NCBI GenBank assembly: GCA_900540305.1
Contig: UQFL01000057.1
Coordinates: 1-11,451 of the forward strand
DNA from: an uncultured Oscillospiraceae bacterium
Lineage (GTDB): Bacteria > Bacillota > Clostridia > Oscillospirales > Acutalibacteraceae
Reading direction: 5' to 3'
DNA length: 11,451 nucleotides
Below, one piece after another: positions 7,928 through 11,451 of the stretch (position 1 is its first letter; each line of letters begins with the position of its first letter). A program made the position numbers and the translations under genes. Below the pieces are notes generated by a model. It was not told where the DNA came from, did no database searches, and was given only the letters and a program-made list of their open reading frames with translations.

Positions 7928-8041
7928 AACTGTACCTTAAAAAAATACTAAAATTGGGTATATAAATAATGCCACAATTATTATATAATCAAATCAAACA
8001 AAAATCAATAAGCTTTGTTTTAGCTTTATTTGGTGATGGTT
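7928..8041. promoter_or_regulatory. divergent pdxR / kinase control region
   Basis: These 114 AT-rich bases separate two divergent starts. A good -10 box for the kinase operon, TATAAT, lies at 7984-7989, but no fair -35 match exists 16-18 bases upstream, as expected for an activator-dependent promoter. Candidate regulator sites are GTACCT (7933-7938), ATACTA (7945-7950) and the inverted ATACCC (7961-7956). No confident promoter was found for pdxR itself. A tandem 11-base imperfect repeat, AGCTTTGTTTT / AGCTTTATTTG (8011-8032), lies in the kinase leader and reaches the ribosome binding site. No known riboswitch was recognised. Confidence 0.5.
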
Positions 8042-8815
8042 ATGAAAAAGTGTGCTGTTTTTAATGATATATGCGGCTTTGGAAAATGCTCCCTTGCCGC
8101 GTCAATTCCCATTCTGTCTGCAATGGAAACTGAAGTGCATTCCATGCCCACGGCGGTGTTGTCAAACCAAACAGCTTACGGCAGTTTTTCAAGCGTTGAT
8201 TTAACAGATGTTTTTCCCGAATTTATAAAACAGTGGGAAAAACTAAATGCTCAGTTTGACGCCGTGCTGACTGGGTATTTTGCGTCAGAAAAGCAGATTG
8301 ATATAGTCAGAAATTATATTAAAGAAAGCGATGTGCCTTTAATAGTTGTTGATCCTGTTCTTGGTGACAACGGCAGCCTTTATGACGGGTTTGATGATTC
8401 AATCTGCGGCGAAATGAAAAAACTTGCCCTTTGCGCAGATATTATTACGCCTAATATAACTGAACTTTTCTGCCTTTCAGGTGAAAATGATATTGAAAAG
8501 GCGGCTTATGCTCTTATTAAACAGGGGATAGGGTGCGTTGTTGTAACAGGCGTTGAAAAGAAAGATAAAATCGGATGCCGTGTTTTTACTGCGGATGACG
8601 ATAAATCGTTTTATTCCGATAAAACAGGCGGTTATTATTCAGGAACGGGCGATATTTTTTCTGCAGTGCTTACAGGCTCGGTTCTTCGTGGCAAAAGCGT
8701 GTTTGAAGCTGCGCTGACAGCAACTGATTTTGTATCCGCGGTTATTAAGGACACCAATCAGGGAAATCCCGAAAACGGCGTTGATTTTGAGAGAAAATTG
8801 GGAGAACTTATATGA
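8042..8815 (+). CDS. pdxK: pyridoxal/pyridoxamine/pyridoxine kinase
   Basis: This 257-residue ribokinase-fold enzyme phosphorylates vitamin B6 vitamers to trap them and form PLP or its precursors. The N-terminus FNDICGFGKCSLAASIPILSAM and TAVLSNQTAYG (37-47) are typical of the PdxY/PdxK group rather than of ribokinase proper. The nucleotide and phosphate sites show VDPVLGD (103-109), TPN (136-138) and the anion hole GTGD (201-204), with D204 the expected catalytic base. The ATG at 8042 is preferred because GGTGAT (8032-8037) upstream pairs with the 16S tail; in-frame alternatives at 8030 (TTG) and 8036 (ATG) lack such a site. Its stop overlaps the next start by four bases (ATGA). The ThiD (HMP kinase) branch is the main alternative, but the pdxR neighbour argues for B6. 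Confidence 0.88.
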   Translation: MKKCAVFNDICGFGKCSLAASIPILSAMETEVHSMPTAVLSNQTAYGSFSSVDLTDVFPEFIKQWEKLNAQFDAVLTGYFASEKQIDIVRNYIKESDVPLIVVDPVLGDNGSLYDGFDDSICGEMKKLALCADIITPNITELFCLSGENDIEKAAYALIKQGIGCVVVTGVEKKDKIGCRVFTADDDKSFYSDKTGGYYSGTGDIFSAVLTGSVLRGKSVFEAALTATDFVSAVIKDTNQGNPENGVDFERKLGELI

Positions 8816-9321
8816 AAAAATCTACGAAAAATATTTGCTTTACGGCAATGTTTGCGGCAATGGTGTTTGCGCTTACAATGCTTCATATTCCCATAGGTAC
8901 GGGATATATTCATGTTGGCGATTCGGTAATTTATATTGTTGCGCTTCTCCTCGGCGGGCCGTGGGCGTTTCTTTCCGCCGCAATCGGTGCAGTGCTTGCC
9001 GATGTTGTTTCGGGATATGCTGTTTATGCAATCCCATCTCTTATCGTCAAGTCGCTTATAGCTGTTCCTTTTGTTTTGGCGGCGAAAAAAAGCGATAAGC
9101 TTTTGAGTATCAAAACTGCTCTGTTTACTGTTTTAAGCGGAGCGATTACTGTTTTGGGCTACTATATAGCAGAACTTATAATTTACGGCGAGGGTGCAAT
9201 CGGTGCAGTACTTGCCAATGTAGTGCAGGCGGCGGGAAGCGCAGTTGTATTTATAGTGCTTGCGTTTGCTCTTGATAAAGCAAATATCAAAAAGAAATTT
9301 AAAGAGGAGATGAATAAATAA
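8812..9321 (+). CDS. ECF transporter S component, probably for vitamin B6
   Basis: The 169-residue protein is hydrophobic throughout, with about six helices, as in ECF S components that bind a vitamin and dock on a shared EcfA-EcfA'-EcfT module. Helix 1 carries the small-residue AxxxA motif used for docking (A12-MFA-A16, repeated to A20). HVGDSVIYIVALLLGGPWAFLSAAIGAVLADV is the characteristic helix 2-3 region of the family Pfam calls ECF-ribofla_trS. The basic tail KANIKKKFKEEMNK lies in the cytoplasm. GGGAG precedes the start, which overlaps the kinase stop, so the two are translationally coupled. This favours a B6 vitamer as substrate (PdxU-type); a thiamin precursor (HmpT-type) is possible. 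No EcfA or EcfT gene is in the window, so the energising module must be encoded elsewhere. Confidence 0.85.
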   Translation: MKKSTKNICFTAMFAAMVFALTMLHIPIGTGYIHVGDSVIYIVALLLGGPWAFLSAAIGAVLADVVSGYAVYAIPSLIVKSLIAVPFVLAAKKSDKLLSIKTALFTVLSGAITVLGYYIAELIIYGEGAIGAVLANVVQAAGSAVVFIVLAFALDKANIKKKFKEEMNK

Positions 9322-9932
9322 TGGCTGATATTATTTATACTTGGGACGGAGCCACTTATTTTAATATAACGAATAAATGCCCTTGCAACTGTGCGTTTTG
9401 TATAAGAAGCAAGGGAGACGCTGTAGGCGATGCAAAACGCCTGTGGCACGACAGCGAGCCGACATTTGAAGAAATTAAGAAAGCTGTTGACGAATATGAT
9501 TTTTCAGATGTTGAAGAAGCAGTTTTCTGTGGATACGGCGAGCCGACAAACGCACTTGATAATCTTATTAAAACCGCTAAGTATCTCAAATCGCTGTACC
9601 CTAATATAAGACTTAGACTTAATACAAACGGTCTTTCCGATTTGATTAACGAAAGAAAAACAGCGCCTGAAATCTGCGATGTGATTGATATAGTTTCAAT
9701 ATCACTCAATGACCCCACATCGGAGAAATATGACAAAATAACAAGAAACATTTATCCGGGCAGGGCTTTTCCCGCAATGCTTGAATTTACAAAAGACTGC
9801 GTTGCCTGCGGTGCAGAGGTGTGGATGACTGTTGTGGATGTTATTTCAAAAGATGACATAGAGAAATCCCGTGAAATCTGTAAAGAGTGCGGCGCTAATT
9901 TCAGAGTTCGTTCATTTGAAAGAGGAAAATAA
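9321..9932 (+). CDS. radical SAM protein, TatD-associated type
   Basis: This 203-residue protein carries the radical SAM cluster motif as C20-PCN-C24-AF-C27, followed by IRSKGD, and the SAM-binding GYGEPTN (71-77). LRLNTNG (98-104), ISLNDP (127-132) and VVDVIS (171-176) complete the short barrel. The pattern resembles the small family TIGR04038 found next to, or fused with, TatD nucleases; its reaction is unknown to me. No TatD gene is visible here. Instead the gene starts one base inside the S component stop (TAATG), 11 bases after GAGGAG (9304-9309), and is the last gene of the B6 operon. Two additional CxxC pairs, C160/C163 and C187/C190, are noted near the C-terminus. It lacks the long insertion of QueE and any SPASM domain. 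The operon terminator follows immediately. Confidence 0.85.
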   Translation: MADIIYTWDGATYFNITNKCPCNCAFCIRSKGDAVGDAKRLWHDSEPTFEEIKKAVDEYDFSDVEEAVFCGYGEPTNALDNLIKTAKYLKSLYPNIRLRLNTNGLSDLINERKTAPEICDVIDIVSISLNDPTSEKYDKITRNIYPGRAFPAMLEFTKDCVACGAEVWMTVVDVISKDDIEKSREICKECGANFRVRSFERGK

Positions 9933-9945
9933 ATTATTAATAAGA

Positions 9946-9977
9946 AAAAGAGAGTACCCATGCGAGTACTCTCTTTT
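9946..9977. terminator. bidirectional intrinsic terminator
   Basis: AAAAGAGAGTAC (9946-9957) pairs with GTACTCTCTTTT (9966-9977) across an 8-base loop, giving a 12-pair stem with U-rich flanks on both strands. It starts 13 bases after the radical SAM stop and ends 3 bases before the stop of the convergent O-antigen ligase gene. Confidence 0.92.
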
Positions 9978-9980
9978 GTT

Positions 9981-11390
9981 TTATACTGTTTCGGTTATTT
10001 TCAATGATTTGATTTTATCGGAATATTCTTTCAGGTTTTCCGTTCGTGCATATCCGTTGTCCTCATAACAGCTTGAAACTGCCTGAACAAGGCCGAAAAG
10101 AATCATAATAATTATTATCTGTTTGGGTGAGTTAAATATGTAATCCGTAAGACCGAAACCGAGGAAAAGCATAATGCTTGTGAAAATGTAAAATACAAGC
10201 GAATATCTTATTCCGTGAGGGTCTTTGGTTTTGAAAAGAATAACACAGCACATTATTACGGCTGTAATCAATAATGCTATTCCTACAATACCTGTTTCAA
10301 CCCATATTTCAAGCACGAAATTATGAGCGTGCGGTTTATCAAGCCCGTATTTTTCCTCAAGAAAAATTCCCGTGCTTTCACAGCCAAATCCGAGACCTAT
10401 CAGAAAGACTTTAACACTTTCAAAAATATAGTCCATAACGCTGTCCCATATAATGAAGTGGTTTGCCGTGGATTTCTGAGCAACTTCGCTTCCAAGATTG
10501 GGAGCGGCAGTAATCGTTGTGGTATTACCTGTTCCTTCAACACTTGGCCCTGTGAAAATCAAACCGTAGCGTGTAAGAATTGAAGGAATAATGATGGCAA
10601 CAGTTGGAATGAAAGTGAGAAGCAGTTTCTTTGAATGTCTTTTAATCAAAACCGCAAACATAAATATCCAACCTGCAAGAGCGATAACACAGCCTGCTCT
10701 TGTCATTGTTGAGCTTATACCTGCACTGATAAAAAGGTTTATGAAGAAATAAAATATTCTTTCTTTCTTCGATTTAGCGTTAACATAGAGATAAATGGAC
10801 AGGGGATAAGCAAACATCATATAAGATGTGAGCAAATTGGGGTTTGAAAAGAATCCGCTTGCCCTGTCACTGAAAGTGTTTGTGCTTATTTTAAAAGGAA
10901 GCCATGTATATACAGCCTTGTCTAATCCTTTATAAAACGGAGTTGTAACAACAAGTTTTTCGCTTATATATCCGTATCTGTTTAAAACATGAGTGCATAT
11001 TTGAAGCGTTCCGAGAAGTCCGTTGAGCGCACCGCTTAAAACGGCATATTTAATGATTTCATCAATCTTTTGTTTTGTGTTTGCAAGATTATAAATCATA
11101 ACAAGAATTAGAAATACCGCCCACCAAAGACCTATTGAGCCAAGGGTGTCAAGCTTTGTGTCAGACCATAACACGCTGGCAAGGGAAAAAGTCATAAATG
11201 CCATAACAACTTTTCCTATGGGTCCAACCTTTGCTTTGCGGCCCTCTTTACTCCACTGCCGTTTGAAAACAATAAAGCCTGCGAATAATATAAACGGGCT
11301 TATGTATTCAGGCAAAACAGGGAAAAGAAAAACAGTAGCAACCAACCATTTCCATGCAGGGCTGCTGCCGTGCTTTATGTTTTCAGCCAT
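9981..11390 (-). CDS. O-antigen ligase / Wzy polymerase family membrane protein
   Basis: The 469-residue protein has about 11-12 membrane helices and a long outward loop, the layout of the Wzy_C superfamily that ligates or polymerises lipid-linked glycans. Family features include R176 in DRASGFFSNPN, R231 in STMTRAG at the start of a helix, and H354/H356 in KPHAHNFVLEIWVETGIVG. A GC-poor Thr/Gly-rich loop (about 281-310, SVEGTGNTTTITAAPN) precedes the last third. A Gram-positive host would use it for a capsule or wall polysaccharide rather than LPS; this is inference. ATG 11390 (MAENIKHG) has GGAGAA (11401-11396) upstream, so the gene is complete. The longer open frame to 11423 (MCIRDRNRRIF) is adapter-derived and must be removed. 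It shares the terminator with the convergent radical SAM operon. Confidence 0.87.
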   Translation of the reverse strand: MAENIKHGSSPAWKWLVATVFLFPVLPEYISPFILFAGFIVFKRQWSKEGRKAKVGPIGKVVMAFMTFSLASVLWSDTKLDTLGSIGLWWAVFLILVMIYNLANTKQKIDEIIKYAVLSGALNGLLGTLQICTHVLNRYGYISEKLVVTTPFYKGLDKAVYTWLPFKISTNTFSDRASGFFSNPNLLTSYMMFAYPLSIYLYVNAKSKKERIFYFFINLFISAGISSTMTRAGCVIALAGWIFMFAVLIKRHSKKLLLTFIPTVAIIIPSILTRYGLIFTGPSVEGTGNTTTITAAPNLGSEVAQKSTANHFIIWDSVMDYIFESVKVFLIGLGFGCESTGIFLEEKYGLDKPHAHNFVLEIWVETGIVGIALLITAVIMCCVILFKTKDPHGIRYSLVFYIFTSIMLFLGFGLTDYIFNSPKQIIIIMILFGLVQAVSSCYEDNGYARTENLKEYSDKIKSLKITETV

Positions 11391-11406
11391 AAATATTCTC
11401 CGATTT

Positions 11407-11451
11407 CTGTCTCTTATACACATCTGACGCTGCCGACGATCGCATAAGTGT
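11407..11451 (-). other. Illumina Nextera i5/P5 adapter contamination
   Basis: Read on the plus strand, 11407-11439 is the reverse complement of the Nextera read-1 adapter, starting with the mosaic end CTGTCTCTTATACACATCT. Bases 11440-11447 (TCGCATAA) occupy the i5 index position, i.e. index TTATGCGA, which from memory is Nextera S522, and 11448-11451 (GTGT) begin the P5 arm. Genomic sequence ends at 11406. Confidence 0.98.

Noticed and set aside
8730..9098. Plus-strand open frame of 122 codons, cysteine- and arginine-rich
   Set aside because: It is out of frame across the end of the kinase and the start of the S component, both clearly coding; it is a shadow.
9356..9751. Minus-strand open frame of 131 codons opposite the radical SAM gene
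   Set aside because: No ribosome binding site or recognisable domain was seen, and the plus strand carries a clear radical SAM protein.
9321..9932. QueE-type 7-carboxy-7-deazaguanine synthase
   Set aside because: The cluster motif is plain CxxxCxxC without the QueE insertion, and no queuosine genes are nearby.
49..11406. Defence system, CRISPR, transposon, prophage or RNA gene
   Set aside because: Every stretch is accounted for by metabolic, transport or envelope genes and short intergenic regions; no spaced repeats, transposase or tRNA-like fold was seen.
11391..11423. MCIRDR-containing N-terminus for the O-antigen ligase gene
   Set aside because: Its first codons (MCIRDR) come from the adapter; ATG 11390 has a proper ribosome binding site.
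11146..11427. Plus-strand open frame ending in SLIHI
   Set aside because: It is antisense to the O-antigen ligase gene and ends in adapter sequence; the SLIHI ending is the mosaic end translated.

Overview
The window is an AT-rich bacterial contig whose gene set points to a low-GC, Gram-positive, gut- or rumen-type anaerobe of the Clostridia. It carries a YfhO-family membrane protein, a MocR-type PdxR regulator, an ECF S component with no energising module beside it, short intergenic regions and canonical AGGAGG-type ribosome binding sites. The lineage is an inference from gene content; there is no rRNA or other marker here.

Both ends are not genomic. Bases 1-48 are a P7/i7/Nextera transposon-end adapter and 11407-11451 are the matching Nextera transposon-end/i5/P5 adapter. 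The usable insert is 49-11406. The adapters open in-frame start codons that create false N-termini (VYKRQ at the left, MCIRDR at the right). The left gene has lost its true start. The right gene is complete, because its own ATG and ribosome binding site lie just inside the adapter.

Layout: (1) 49-4166, plus strand: a 5'-truncated YfhO-family multi-membrane protein (cell-envelope glycosylation family), then a GPH-family sugar:cation symporter. (2) A bidirectional terminator at 4182-4214. (3) 4229-7927, minus strand: an intracellular GH127 beta-L-arabinofuranosidase, a small two-helix membrane protein of unknown function, and a MocR/PdxR regulator. (4) 8042-9932, plus strand and divergent from pdxR: a tightly coupled three-gene operon of pyridoxal/pyridoxamine kinase, ECF transporter S component and a radical SAM protein of the TatD-associated type. 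(5) A bidirectional terminator at 9946-9977, then a minus-strand O-antigen ligase/polymerase-family membrane protein.

Two themes stand out. One is sugar use: the GPH symporter and the cytoplasmic GH127 enzyme converge on one terminator and could import and cleave arabinofuranosides. The other is vitamin B6 salvage: a PLP-binding regulator faces a kinase and an uptake component that fit import and trapping of B6 vitamers. The radical SAM gene, overlapping the S component by one base, is the least explained member and the best lead for something new. No defence system, CRISPR array, mobile element or RNA gene was seen, and no gene-free stretch exceeds about 120 bases.
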